From Coprinellus micaceus (taxonomy: Eukaryota; Basidiomycota; Agaricomycetes; Agaricales; Psathyrellaceae): DNA of 64,000 nucleotides. Made by a program: the position numbers and the translations under genes. Below the pieces are notes generated by a model, which did not search any database, was not told the DNA's origin, and saw only the letters and a program-made list of their open reading frames with translations. The stretch spans positions 62,001 through 126,000 of the forward strand of contig OX596336.1 in assembly GCA_951394405.1 (NCBI GenBank). Reading direction: 5' to 3'. This document shows, piece by piece, positions 49,398-59,583 of this stretch (its first letter is position 1; each line of letters begins with the position of its first letter).

Positions 49398-50571
49398 ATG
49401 GTCGGCATAGAGCGTGCGCCCTGTCCAGGTACGTTCTCCAGGTCCTGTCGTGGGACCCTATGTCCTGCTGAACATGGTATTGCGGCGCCCAGTCAAGGAC
49501 TGTCAAATTCCCGTGGACGTCCAGCTCAGATCTCACGATGGCGTCCTTATCGGCGCTCACCAAGCCAACCTAAGCAACCACGGCGAAGGATTTCCAGACC
49601 CTAATGCCATATCCGACTCATCCGAGCCTGTCGATCTCACAAAGAACGCAGAGACGCAAATTCCCGTAGGCGTCCAGCTCAAATCTCACGATGGCGTCCT
49701 TATCAGCGCTCACCAAGTCAACCTAAGCAACTACGGTGAAGGACTCCCAGACGCCAATGCCATATCCGACTCATCCGAGCCTGTCGATCTCACAGAGAAC
49801 GCAGAGACGCTCAAACTCTTGATGCACTTCGTCCACAAGCCCCCGTACCCCAACGTCTCGCTCCTACAGGATGATCTACTCTTCGATCTCGCTCGAGCTT
49901 CGGAGAAGTACATGGTGCATTCGGCGATGAGTATGTGTAGCATGTGTATCCAGTGAGTCTACACTGGCCTTGGTTCGATATTCGAGGGACTGGAACTGAT
50001 CAGAGCGCCCTTCATGAAGACTCACTGTCAGTAAATATCCGATTAGGGCCCTGGGGTACGCCGTGAAACATGGATACTGCGACATCGCGGATATCGCTGC
50101 CCCGTTGACAATGTACAAAAGCATGGAGACCATGAAATCTGGCCTCAACGACGACGGAGCGTTGTTTGCCTGGGTACGTCCGTAATACGATTTTCGAAGC
50201 AGAGAGTCACCGACGAAGCATACTCCTAGCTCCAATACAGGACGGTCTACATGTCGAGGCTGAACGAGGTACTCACCAGGCCAAAGCAATGGCCTGTGCA
50301 TCGCCACGTGCTCTACCTTAACTGCCCGTCGTGGGCTGCGTACAAGGGCACCGTTATTTCGGGCGTGCTTGGGTACTTTGTAAATCCTACCGAGGAGGGG
50401 TTCACGTCCTTGTTCGACAAACCCTTCAAGCCGTGTCGATGGACCTTTCGGTGTGACAGCTGCGGCATGAAAAACCACCCTGATTTCACGCCAGAGGGAG
50501 CGAGGCAGGTATGGCGCGGGAGCGTGTTGACGCTCATCAACGACATACCTCCCCTGAGTACATACATGTAA
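49398..50571 (+). CDS. BTB/POZ protein 3 with internally duplicated BTB segment
   Basis: Exons 49398-49428, 49493-49952, 50032-50173 and 50230-50571, 324 aa. Exon 1 (MVGIERAPCP) splices in phase 1 to VKDCQIPVDVQLRSHDGVLI. Exon 2 is 460 nt instead of the family's 307 because a 153-bp segment is present twice in tandem (49504-49656, 49657-49809). The protein therefore repeats QIPV-x-VQL-x-SHDGVLI, GAHQANLSNHGEGFP / SAHQVNLSNYGEGLP and SDSSEPVDLT before the single C-terminal half (LKLLMHFVHKPPYP, LARASEKYMVHSAM). The fold would have two beta-hairpin units before one helical half. Exons 3 and 4 are of normal size and end NDIPPLSTYM. C-terminal Cys pattern: YLNCPSW, then C-x5-C-x2-C (RWTFRCDSC). 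Confidence 0.88.
49504..49809 (+). repeat. 153-bp in-frame tandem duplication in BTB3 exon 2
   Basis: Units 49504-49656 and 49657-49809 begin CAAATTCCCGT and end GCAGAGACG. They differ at roughly a dozen positions, several altering amino acids (GAHQAN to SAHQVN, GFPDP to GLPDA). The unit is 51 codons and preserves the frame. Confidence 0.95.
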
Positions 50572-50821
50572 GCTTTTGCTGGGAGCAATTCTGTTCGTTC
50601 CACAGATTTACAAGTCTCCGTATTATGTGAACCACTTACTCTCCTTGCTCCACGTCTTTGCTATCCTACAACTCGTTTTAGCTCTCCGACTACATCGCTC
50701 TCAAGTGCATGAGGCGTACCGTCCTCGACGTCCCCAATTATCCCTCCATATTCGCGCCTGGTCCTACACAGCAATGTACTTGATACTCAAACGTTATGCA
50801 TCGTTTCCGGCGAGAATCCCT

Positions 50822-51735
50822 CTATTACAGCTATTTTGAAAACCGCAGACGTTTCGCGAAATTCTGATGCCCCGCCGTTTCTTATGTAAATACAGTGTCT
50901 TGCATATTGGTTTGCATCGCAACTTTTTTCAAACGGGCGTGACGGGACCTGACAGGGTCACGCCGGATGCAATACTTTCCAGCATTTGGTGAGCGCTTAG
51001 CGTTCCGGTGTCGACTGGATCAAGTCCAAGCACGATGATATGCCACTGTAAAATGCTCTGGGAAGTCGCCTCTGAAGCCCGAGGTCCCAACTGGCCATTT
51101 TGCTGAATCCAGGTCGGGTGGAGGAGCCAATTCGGTGGGGAATGGTGATGGCGGGCAGGGAAAAAGGTTGCCACATCGTCCAATTCAACATTCGGGGGAA
51201 AAGGTGCTCTCCGTCGGGCTCATTCACACATATTTTGTTGCAGAGTCGACACTTGAGGCCGTCGGCTGGTCCCTTGGGGTTGCCCCACACGGTATACTAG
51301 CGCCGTGTGACCCTGTCACACTCGTTTGAAAAAAAAGTCGCGATGCAAACCAATATGCAAGACACTGTAAACAGACTTGGAAGGAATGACGCAAGCCTGC
51401 TCAGCACCACCGCGCCACTTCGACCACCACCGTCGCTATTCGACGTCCTCCACCGCACACCCGAGCTATACCTTTTCTGTTGGGGGTTATCCCGCCCAAG
51501 TCCCGCCATTGAGCATGCGTATGAGATAGTCTTTCTGAGCTTTGGGGATGAAATGATAGTTTCCTAGCATTCTGCCGTGGCTGCTGTGGTCGTAGTGAAC
51601 GTAAGGGCCCCGCGCATCACCTGGCCGCCCCACAGTGGAGTGGGGGAGGCGGCATGCCATATCGGTTTATTTACATAAGAAACGGCGGGGCATCAGAATT
51701 TTGCAAAACGTCTACGGATTTCAAAATAGCCGTAT
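50822..51735. mobile_element. Inverted-repeat element with one arm interrupted
   Basis: Left arm 50822-50963 is continuous. Its reverse complement is found in two pieces, 51301-51368 and 51669-51735, separated by about 300 nt. Anchors are GTCTTGCATATTGGTTTGCA (left) against TGCAAACCAATATGCAAGAC (right), and GATGCCCCGCCGTTTCTTAT against ATAAGAAACGGCGGGGCATC. The loop (50964-51300) has a minus-strand frame with a CRLCNKICV pair that recalls BED/zinc-ribbon transposase fingers. I take it as a decayed DNA element with a nested insertion. Confidence 0.6.
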
Positions 51736-51866
51736 AGACTTAGCCAACACAACCGCGCTCCCAATTTCGACGCGATACTCAAACGTTATGTATCGTTTAT
51801 GGCGCGAAGCCCTCCCAACCCGGGCTATAAACTTAGCCAACGCAACCGCGCTCCCAATTCCGACAC
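51735..51866. repeat. Tandem duplication of about 91 bp and distant direct repeat
   Basis: ACTTAGCCAAC(A/G)CAACCGCGCTCCCAATT occurs at 51738 and again at 51829. Between them, GATACTCAAACGTTATG(T)ATCGTTT (51774-51798) is a direct copy of 50782-50806, just outside the left arm of the inverted-repeat element. Confidence 0.75.
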
Positions 51867-52644
51867 AAACTCACCATGTTTCAAAATTTAAAGCACTTCC
51901 ACGTCCATACATCGCCCCACCCCAACAATCCCCCGCCCAGTATGTTATATAAGTATCCCTCCCCAGATAGCAGCAATCTTAGACCGGCTTCGTTCTCCTA
52001 GGCCTGGCTTCAGACGCAGGTTATCGCGGTCACAGGGGAGAGGGTCGAGCGTTAGTAAAAACTGGATGAAGGACGTCGACCAAAAAAGATCAGGTGGTAC
52101 GTTGAGAGACACCCAGCCAGGGGGATCTGGAAACGACTCGGGGCTTGGGGCTTGGGTGCAAGGCCCCTATACCTATACACCAACGTCCCTCCCACACTCC
52201 CATCCGCGCATCCCTCCGCCAAATTAGAAAACGAAGGAAAACCCATGGTAAAATTGTCGAGGGGGGTACGTACATCACAACGTAGAGAGGGGGTCGTAAA
52301 GTACAAGCGCAAAATGAAGACGCAAAGAGGTAAGTGGCAAGGGGAGCGAAGGGGGGTATGTATATGGGTGGTATTCCGTCAAGGAATAGATGGATGATCC
52401 GAGGTGGATGGAGAGCAGGAGGGGGTGGAGATCCGGGGTGAAGAGGAGAAGGGCAAGAAGCGGGTGCGCGGGATGCATAAAAGGGATGAGGGAGGGAGCA
52501 TACAAAGAAAAAACAGCACACCACGTTCGCACCAAGCCCCTCCCGCCCAAGTTCGAATGCGTCGTCGTCGTCAGCACTCGAGAGCACCGCGTAACACTTC
52601 CAAAGCGGCGATTAGGACGCCATGTACGCTTCGAAGTGGTCGAC

Positions 52645-54153
52645 CTAGAGCATCGCCCAAACCGCCAGCACGCCAGCAATCCCTGCAGTGAAGACGCTCG
52701 CCTTCATACCACTCGCCCCATTGTCGTTCAAAATATTACTCCCAGTCGACGACGCAGTCTCCGTCGCGTCTCCCCCAACCGTCTTCACAACCACAGTCGT
52801 ACTCTGCGACGCCGTCGTGCTCAGCGCGCCTTGGGCTACCGTCGTCGTACCTACACCATATAGTCCTCGTTAGCATTCCTGTGTTGCATTCTCCCACCAA
52901 AAGGGAGCGAAGGAAAACAAAAACAAAACTCACCCAACCCCCTCGTCACACTCGCAGTGGTACTCGTGGTCACCGCAGCCCCAGTCCCCGTCCCAGTACT
53001 CGTCGCCGTCCCAGGCGTAGAAGTGAAAGCGACGGGGGCGGTGGTGGACTGGACGGGGGCGCCGGGGTTGGAGGAGGATGGGGCGCCGGAGGTTGAGGAG
53101 GTGGGGGTGGTGGGGGTGGAGGATGTGTCGGGGGCTGCGACGGCTGTGGGGGAGAGGAGGAGAGGCGGGTGGGTTAGTAAGTGTTGGTGAGACGGAGAGA
53201 GAGGGGAGGAGAGGAGAGGAAGGAAGGGACGGAGGAAAGGCGAAGGAGAAGAGACGAAGGGAAGGGAAGACGAGAACGAAGGAAGAAGAGTAGATATATT
53301 ATAGACGGGGGAGGAAGGGAGAGAAAGAAGAGTGGAGAACAGGAAACACATGGAAGGTGAAGTGGAAACTGGACGATAGAGAGGTCGGTAGGTAAAGAGA
53401 GGTGGAATGAATGGATTGGGGCTGGATGGTGACCGCGATGGCGGATTGGAATGGAACGAAGGTAAAGTAACGAGAAATGAATCGGTGGATGAACGAATCA
53501 ACCCCCGACGACTGAGGTCAGTCGTACCGCGTTCGACGGATGAATGTCCGACGAGCACCGGAGCAGGGGTAAACGTAGGCCCGGAAGTCGAAGTCACAAC
53601 GACCGGGTACGAACTGCACGAATCGTAGGTATAAACGAATCCCCGAGTATCAACGGAGAGGAAAGAACGAACACCAAACGCATCGAATCGAAACCACCGA
53701 AACCAAAGCAAAGAAAATCGACACGTACCCTCCGCACATATCTGCCCCAAATGGCCCACGGAACTGCTCTGGTCTCCAAAGTCGCACGCGCCGGCGAGGC
53801 AGTCGTACACGGCGTTGACGTAGTCCTGCGATTGGCACAGGCATTTGAGGTCGGAGCTGTTGTTCGCGTTCGTCAGCGCTACGTTCATCCAGGAAGAAGG
53901 GAGGGGAGGCAGGATGGATGGGGGAGAGAGGCGGGAGTGGAAGTAGTCGGCGGGGACGACTGGGTGGATGGACGGGGAAGGACAGTGTAAAGAGGGGGGA
54001 GAGAGGAACGCCAACGCACCTAACACATCCAGTCGCCTTAGACGCGCTCAACTGGGCACAGGTCCCTCCACACGTCGGGAGGTCGGAGAACTGGGCTTGG
54101 GCGCCGCTGATGGCGAGGATGGCGAGCGTGAAGAAGGCGGTGAAGGTCCTCAT
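52645..54153 (-). CDS. CFEM-domain, GPI-anchored cell-surface protein 2
   Basis: Model: complement of 52645-52850, 52934-53143, 53528-53613, 53725-53856 and 54020-54153, five exons, 255 aa. A signal peptide (MRTFTAFFTLAILAISGAQA) precedes the eight-Cys CFEM: C28-x3-C32-x10-C43, D47-x2-C50-x-C52, C64-x4-C69, C85. A long Ser/Thr/Pro stalk follows (SSTPTTPTSSTSG, TSTGTGTGAAVTTSTT), then NGASGMKASVFTAG and a hydrophobic tail, a classic GPI signal. It probably sits on the wall or plasma membrane; CFEM proteins bind haem/iron or act in surface interaction. Splice choices were guided by the Cys pattern and frame. The exon-2 donor used (GTGTCG at 53719-53724) is weaker than the GTACGT four bases away, which would break the frame. 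Introns 1 and 3 are longer than usual (163 and 384 nt). It is about twice the stalk length of CFEM protein 1. Confidence 0.82.
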
Positions 54154-54739
54154 GTTGGTGGTTTTGAGGTGAGGGTAGGTGAGGTGTTTGAAGTAAGGTG
54201 GATGAGGAGTAAGGCGAAGAGGCGGTTTCGAGGAAGAAGGGGTAGTGAGGTAAGGGGAAGAGGAGGGAGCACGAAGCAAGAAAAGAAAGACTAGGTAAGT
54301 TTCAACGAGTGTGTATCAAAAGCTCGCCGCCTCAGTCGAACGAGTCTTCTTCGTTCTGTCGGTCGACGTGGTGGTGGTAGCGGTCAGAGTGCAATGAAGA
54401 AGATGGAAACCCAAAACGCTGAAACGTCCCACACGAATGGAGTGATGAAGCCGGCGTTTGCGCGGAGGAGACGAAAGCGAAGCGGAGGATCCGGGGGTGT
54501 GGGAAAATGGGATGTGTGGAGGAACGGCGACTGGCGCCGATCATGGTTACCCGGCCGGCGAGAGGTTATTTATAGAGCGGGAGTGGGCTCCGTGAGTGAA
54601 TTTGAATTGAGGCCAGGTGTGAAGGGATGGAGGTCTGGACGCTTGCCACTCAGGGGGAGGTACAGTGGTGTGTTGGAGGGGGAGAAGGGGGAGAGGGGGG
54701 AGGAAGAAGAGAGAGGGAATGAAGGGAGGGGACGGTACG

Positions 54740-54811
54740 GGCCGTCTGGCGAAATGGCATCGCGTCTGACTACGAATCAGGAGATTGCAGGTTCGACCCC
54801 TGCGATGGTCA
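54740..54811 (+). tRNA. tRNA-Arg (anticodon ACG), copy 2
   Basis: 72 nt, intronless, identical to the copy at 24542 except for the acceptor stem: GGCCGTC/GATGGTC instead of GGCCGCC/GGTGGTC. Both differences fall on one base pair (6-67, C-G to U-A), so pairing is kept. Confidence 0.96.
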
Positions 54812-54818
54812 TCGAAGC

Positions 54819-54823
54819 TTTTT
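54819..54823 (+). terminator. RNA polymerase III T-run
   Basis: TTTTT, seven nucleotides after the tRNA. Confidence 0.75.
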
Positions 54824-54852
54824 GGCCTGGTTCGCCCCATCTAAGTCTTACT

Positions 54853-55336
54853 TAAGGCTCCAACCATATACTATCCGATACCCTATTAATAGGGTATCAC
54901 CCTATCTATATCCCTATCCCTATTTTGTCGTTGGAGGAAAGTATCGGATAGGGTATATATACGGTATCGGGTTGGGATAGGGTTCTCCAGCTTCAAGCCC
55001 AATTTCCCCCATTTTTGAGCCCATTCTGCTGCCCAGAAACCATCCCCCTCATCTGTGGCTGTAGACTGTCCCTTACGCCACCAAAGTGATATTTTCCTCC
55101 ACTGTACTCACCCTGATCACAACATGGTGGTGCCAAGTCCTCTCAGGCTTCGCATTCAGGCCGCTCTCTGGCTTTGGCGAGGGTAGTGAATCACGGTTTT
55201 TTGCGAGATCATGGTCTTATAGGAAGAAAGTTGAGTTTCTTATGCAAAATAATCTGGTTACTAACTGAATTTCTACGCTCGAGGACAACCCTATCCGTAT
55301 CCCTATTAATAGGGTATTAATAGGGTTGGAGCCTTA
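54853..55336. mobile_element. MITE-like element next to tRNA-Arg
   Basis: About 484 bp bounded by a perfect 13-bp terminal inverted repeat, TAAGGCTCCAACC (54853-54865) and GGTTGGAGCCTTA (55324-55336). Each end is followed inwards by the palindrome CCCTATTAATAGGG. The interior is rich in TATCCGATA/CCCTAT phrases and has no meaningful open frame. It starts 41 nt past the tRNA. No convincing target-site duplication is visible. Confidence 0.7.
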
Positions 55337-56311
55337 GCGAAATTGCGACCTCTGTAGTATGTACTCGGGACATCCACACTCCCCCCCTTTCCGAATCTTT
55401 GACTCTTCGTTATACGTCCGCTCCACTCCTCCGACTTCCATTTTCTCCCCATGGCCCCAGCCCACCCAAGTCTTCCAACGTCTCATTAAGCACTAAGGTT
55501 AGCGTACAGACCTCGTTGGGTGAGACTAAGTGGGACGCCAGTTCACCTTCGGTGTACCTCCGGAGCGCAACCATACCCCGCATTCCAGGGCTACACCAAG
55601 CTGAGCGCTACATATACTCAGCATTTATTCACTCATTTATCCCTTCTCGAGCACCCTGGACGCTTGCGCCTCTCACGCACACGCCCAGATCTAATCCTGT
55701 GCTCCGCGACCGGTCACCGGAGAACAGTGACGGCTGGTAGATAGCGAAATACAAGGTTAGTTTACGTTCGGAGGTTCGTGAACGTGCCAAGCTCCCTTCC
55801 AGGCTCCCAGAAAACCCTCGCATACATATACTCCGTGGAAACATCTCACCAACGAGCGTCCCCACGTCCCCCCAACGTGTATGTAGTCCTGTATCGGAGC
55901 TAGGGGGTACGGTACTCTTCGTTAGTGACCTCTGTTCCGAGTACATACTCTATGCATTACAGAGGACATACCCACCCAAAAGATGCTCGGTCGTAGTTCA
56001 AGTTGAGGCTTCTCTCTTCATCGTCTCCGCCTTCTCGACGGGGGAGGGAACACGGTTCGCACTACCACGCTACCCAAATTTCGCAACACATCCCAGTGCC
56101 CTAATCGAATAATTACAGTACTCACGTTTAATCTTCTGAAACGTCACTCTCGTAGGTGCTCACGGCGAATCCGCCGAAAGAGCGCTCTCATCAGTGCCCA
56201 ACGAACCGAACGTCAGATGAACCAACACCTGTGTACACTCACTGGTTTGGAACGACGCAACCATCGCCGAATGCACCAGTACCCCTGAGTCCTCCGCAGG
56301 CCTATCGATTA
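55337..56311. other. No supportable gene
   Basis: Open frames (for example 55399-55740, +; 55629-55946, -) lack recognised domains, a common start or paralogues in the window. Confidence 0.45.
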
Positions 56312-56480
56312 CTAATAACTATCGAAGAGCAGGTTAACGTGTAGGAGCGAGGCATTCGGATACTCACGCTTGGAGCTCCAATTATATCTTGAGCGTCGCA
56401 ACTCTCCGCATCCTCTGCGAGACCGACACGCTCGGCCGGGTGAGTCGGATGCGGCGTTGTCATCTGGGTCCCCTTCGGCG
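56312..56480 (-). pseudogene. BTB-family relic
   Basis: On the minus strand EGDPDDNAASDSP and, after a shifted middle part, YPNASLLHVNLLFDS match BTB3's EGFPDPNAISDSS and YPNVSLLQDDLLFDL. The nucleotide segment between (GTCGGTCTCGCAGAGGATGC...CGCTCAA) also matches but out of frame, and stops occur. Only the central BTB segment is left. A good copy of the family's upstream element lies at 56647-56666, where a minus-strand promoter would be. Confidence 0.7.
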
Positions 56481-56646
56481 CTGTGGCTACTCAGGCAGGC
56501 TTGGTACGCAAGAACGTACAGGTCGAGCACGCCACACGATAGCGATAAGAGTGAAGCGTATTTGACGGAATGGGTTGTGCACCGGGCAATTGTAGAAAGG
56601 GAGCGATGAAACGTTGATCCCCGTCTCCAGCTAAGCGCCGATTGAT

Positions 56647-56666
56647 GGACGCTTAATGTGACGACC
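56647..56666 (+). promoter_or_regulatory. BTB-family upstream element, beside the relic
   Basis: GGACGCTTAATGTGACGACC. It is positioned as the promoter element of the minus-strand relic, but could equally serve the plus-strand BTB4 as a second, distal copy. Confidence 0.55.
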
Positions 56667-56793
56667 AGATTACGCTCTCCGCGCTGAAAGTTATAAACTA
56701 GGCCTATGTCGTAATTAAATCTTGGAGAGAGGGAGGATGCCCGCGGTCCTTTATCCTTTGGCCTCGTGAACCCGGTTCATCCCAAAATGGAAT

Positions 56794-56813
56794 GGGCGCT
56801 TAATGTGATGACG
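56794..56813 (+). promoter_or_regulatory. BTB-family upstream element (BTB4)
   Basis: GGGCGCTTAATGTGATGACG, 72 nt upstream of the BTB4 start codon. Confidence 0.65.
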
Positions 56814-56884
56814 TACGATGTTGAGGTGTGTTTGCCACTTCGAACGTTATCCACGTCACTTTCACTGTTTGTCTCTTGCCTTCG

Positions 56885-57991
56885 ATGTCTTCCTCTTATC
56901 AGCAGTACCCGAGGTACCCAGGTCGTAGGCCAGCGCCCACGGTGGATCCAGTGGCCTGTCCAGGTACGTTTACGCAGTCCTATCTTGAAAGGTACCCCCA
57001 GAGACTCATAGCGGAACCCACGCGTTCAGTGGAGAAGTGCCAGCTCATTGTCGACATCGTACTCAAGTCAAGCGATGGGGTTCTTATCGGAGCTCACAAG
57101 GCGAACCTGGAAAGCTTCACCGAGGGTTTGCTGCCAAGCGATGGCGCATCGGACTCGAAGAAGCGCGTGGATCTCGAGGAAAACGCGGGGGCGCTCAAAC
57201 CGCTGATGCAGTTCGCCCACAGGGTGCCATATCCCGACTTATATTCCACCCCACGCCAGACTCTGTTTGGCGTGGCGAATGCGGCTGAGAAGTACAAGGT
57301 TTACTCAGCCATGGCTGTGGCTAATGCTTGCATCCGGTATGTGCTTTGCCATCCGGCGAAAGATGGGTCCACAAGCTAGCGGCTACTACTGACCATTCTC
57401 TGAAGGTCCAGAGTAGCAGAATTCCCCCTCCATGCGCTCCGGTACGCCGCAACATACAACTACGAACCTCTCATGGATGTCGCGGCACCAATGACACTCG
57501 AGTATGGCCTTGTTGAAATCAGGAACCATCTCCCCAATGAGAAGACGATTCTTGCATGGGTACGTCGGGTAGTGGGGACTGTCGAGTCGTCATCTCATCC
57601 ACAAATCGTACCCCAGGTCCAATATAAGATGTTGTACCTAGAGACATTCACCGAGATCTTCAATCGGCGGCTATCTTCTTTAGGTCCCAGTGAGCCTCCG
57701 GCCTGGGTCAAAACCCAAGCCGAATGTCCATACTGGGCTAGCTACGCCTCCCAAGTCCAGTCGGCCGTTCCTGTTCCCGTCCTTGCTTCACACACTGAAA
57801 TTGCAGCACTGGCCAAATCCGCATTTCAAAGCCACATCCTACGTTGTCCGAGGAATGGGTGCGGATGTGACGAGATTGCCAACAAATGGAGAGCGGATGC
57901 GATGAAGTTATTCTCTCCTCCTGACGGTCCCTCAATAACCTCATTTCTCCCTTGTACCGATCCGGACAGTCCTCGGTGTTCTGTCATGTAG
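56885..57991 (+). CDS. BTB/POZ protein 4 with CaaX-like C-terminus
   Basis: Exons 56885-56963, 57030-57336, 57406-57559 and 57617-57991, 304 aa. The first exon is longer than in the relatives (MSSSYQQYPRYPG ... VACP). An in-frame ATG at 56828 is possible, but 56885 places the start nearest the promoter element. Phase-1 splice to VEKCQLIVDIVLKSSDGVLI; GAHKANLESFTEGL; LKPLMQFAHRVPYP; AEKYKVYSAM. Exon 3 ends at AW. Exon 4 begins VQYKMLYLETF and carries ECPYWASY and RCPRNGCGCDEIANKW, the family Cys pattern. Instead of the usual ending it extends to SPRCSVM, a sequence of CaaX type (Cys, small, aliphatic, Met) that would suit farnesylation. Confidence 0.88.
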
Positions 57992-58500
57992 GTGGAGTTT
58001 AGGTAGCATACTCTACGTGTCAACGCCCATTTGTGAACTCACAGCCAATATTAGACTCTAAAAACGATCTACAATCCGTTCCATAGAACACTACTACCGT
58101 GCGAGCTTGTACACGACATCCGGGGGTCACTACATAAGGTTAGTTCCTTAAACGATGCCTGGTGGCTCGAATGTCGGTAGCCTACTGCCATATTGGTTTC
58201 CTCGCCGAAGGTTATACAGCTCAGCTTAAACTGAGGTAGGGCTCACCACCCCACAAGGTATAAGGTTGACTGAGCCATACGTACCCCACCACTGAGGGAG
58301 GGGGGCACAAGACTCAAAGGGTACATCTTCTAAGAGCGTATCCTCTTGGATTGGCCCCTTCTCCGAGTTGACCTATTCTTTCAAAGGTATCGCACTCAAT
58401 GCTAGAAAGGTGCTCTACACGGTGTACACACTGAAACAAATGAAACGCTCCTCACGAGTCCAGGATCGTCCGTCTGGCTAGATGTCACAAGTCGCTTTGA

Positions 58501-59583
58501 CATCATAAAAAACGTCAGTAGCATTTGTGGATAATATGCCCAACATGTGCACATAGCGAAGCATTCACTCAGCATGCGGGTAGAACAAATGCATGGTGTG
58601 CGCATAGCGTCGCATATCGGCATCGCCTGTGCAGCACAACGGGTGCATCTGCGCAACAGTTATGCATCGAGGACCAGATATGCAAGCAGATATGCACCGA
58701 GATATGGGCGGTGGGCCAGTTAGAATGAGGGTTGAGTCAACTTACCTCACAAAGCGCCACTAACGCATTCTTCTCCTAGAAATGCATACGCACCCGCCCC
58801 CCAGATCGGTGTCGGGCGCCAAAGCTGGAGAACGAGCTCGGGGCGTTTGCCCGCATTCGGAAAGTCCCGAAGCGTGACGTCACGCGTTCAAGGCGTCACA
58901 TATAGCGACGCGTCCATCGTCGCGTTTCTTTCTTCCCTTCCTCCATCATCCCCCCCCCCGCCCACTGTCAGCATCCGCCCCTCTGTCAACGTCCGTACTC
59001 TCCCTTGCGCCCTCACGGTAACCATCGTGGTGTAGGGTGGATATGGGGGATCTTGGCGAGGCGTCGATGAAGGGCTCGAGGTGCGTTTCGGCCGGTTCTC
59101 GTGTCTCCACGCATGACCTGAAGTTTTCTCGTTGACCAGATTATCCTCGTTGCTCGCTCGCGTCCCTCCCACCCTGCTCACTGACTTCCACGACCACGCC
59201 TAGTCTGGTTCGCCCGCATTCCCTTTGACAGGACCCCATAATCCCCTACTGGCGTCATTCGAGGGCCCTATGTACGCGATTACCCGTCCGATCCCCTGTA
59301 TACCCATTCACTATAGATGTTCCTGTACTATACATGAAAATATACCTGATTTGCCTCACACTCCCGGATGTATGCTCTCAAGCTTTGGAGGCAAGCGCAG
59401 CGTCGAATAGTGCCGGCGCAAATTTCGCCTGCATATCTGGTCTGCGGCTGCATAAATGCGGCGGCTTGCATTTGTGATGCAAATATTCCTTCCACATGAC
59501 AAATGCAGTCCGCCCGCATATCTTCGCATACCATGCATAAATTCGCATAAGACGCACAAATGCTATCGACTTTTTTTATGATG
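58501..59583. mobile_element. DNA element with long terminal inverted repeats
   Basis: About 1.08 kb. The left end (CATCATAAAAAACGTCAGTAG...) matches the reverse complement of the right end (CATCATAAAAAAAGTCGATAG...). Similarity continues inward, imperfectly, for about 200 nt with many GCATA/TGCAT phrases (GACCAGATATGCA is shared at 58671 and, inverted, 59443). The centre has no transposase frame, so it is non-autonomous. It sits between the convergent BTB4 and BTB5 genes. No clear target-site duplication. Confidence 0.65.

Noticed and set aside
50997..51290. Minus-strand frame with CRLCNKICV as a functional zinc-finger gene
   Set aside because: It lies in the loop of a decayed inverted-repeat element, is only 97 codons long and lacks further ligand pairs in a recognisable pattern. 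More likely a transposase remnant.
53719..53728. Stronger GTACGT donor for exon 2 of CFEM protein 2
   Set aside because: It leads to a frame with an early stop after the only available acceptor. The GTGTCG donor four bases further keeps the frame through three more exons.
53857..53880. Alternative acceptor adding ALTNANN to CFEM protein 2
   Set aside because: It needs a donor that deletes the third CFEM cysteine or a frame shift. The chosen acceptor gives the exact eight-Cys pattern with D-x2-C.
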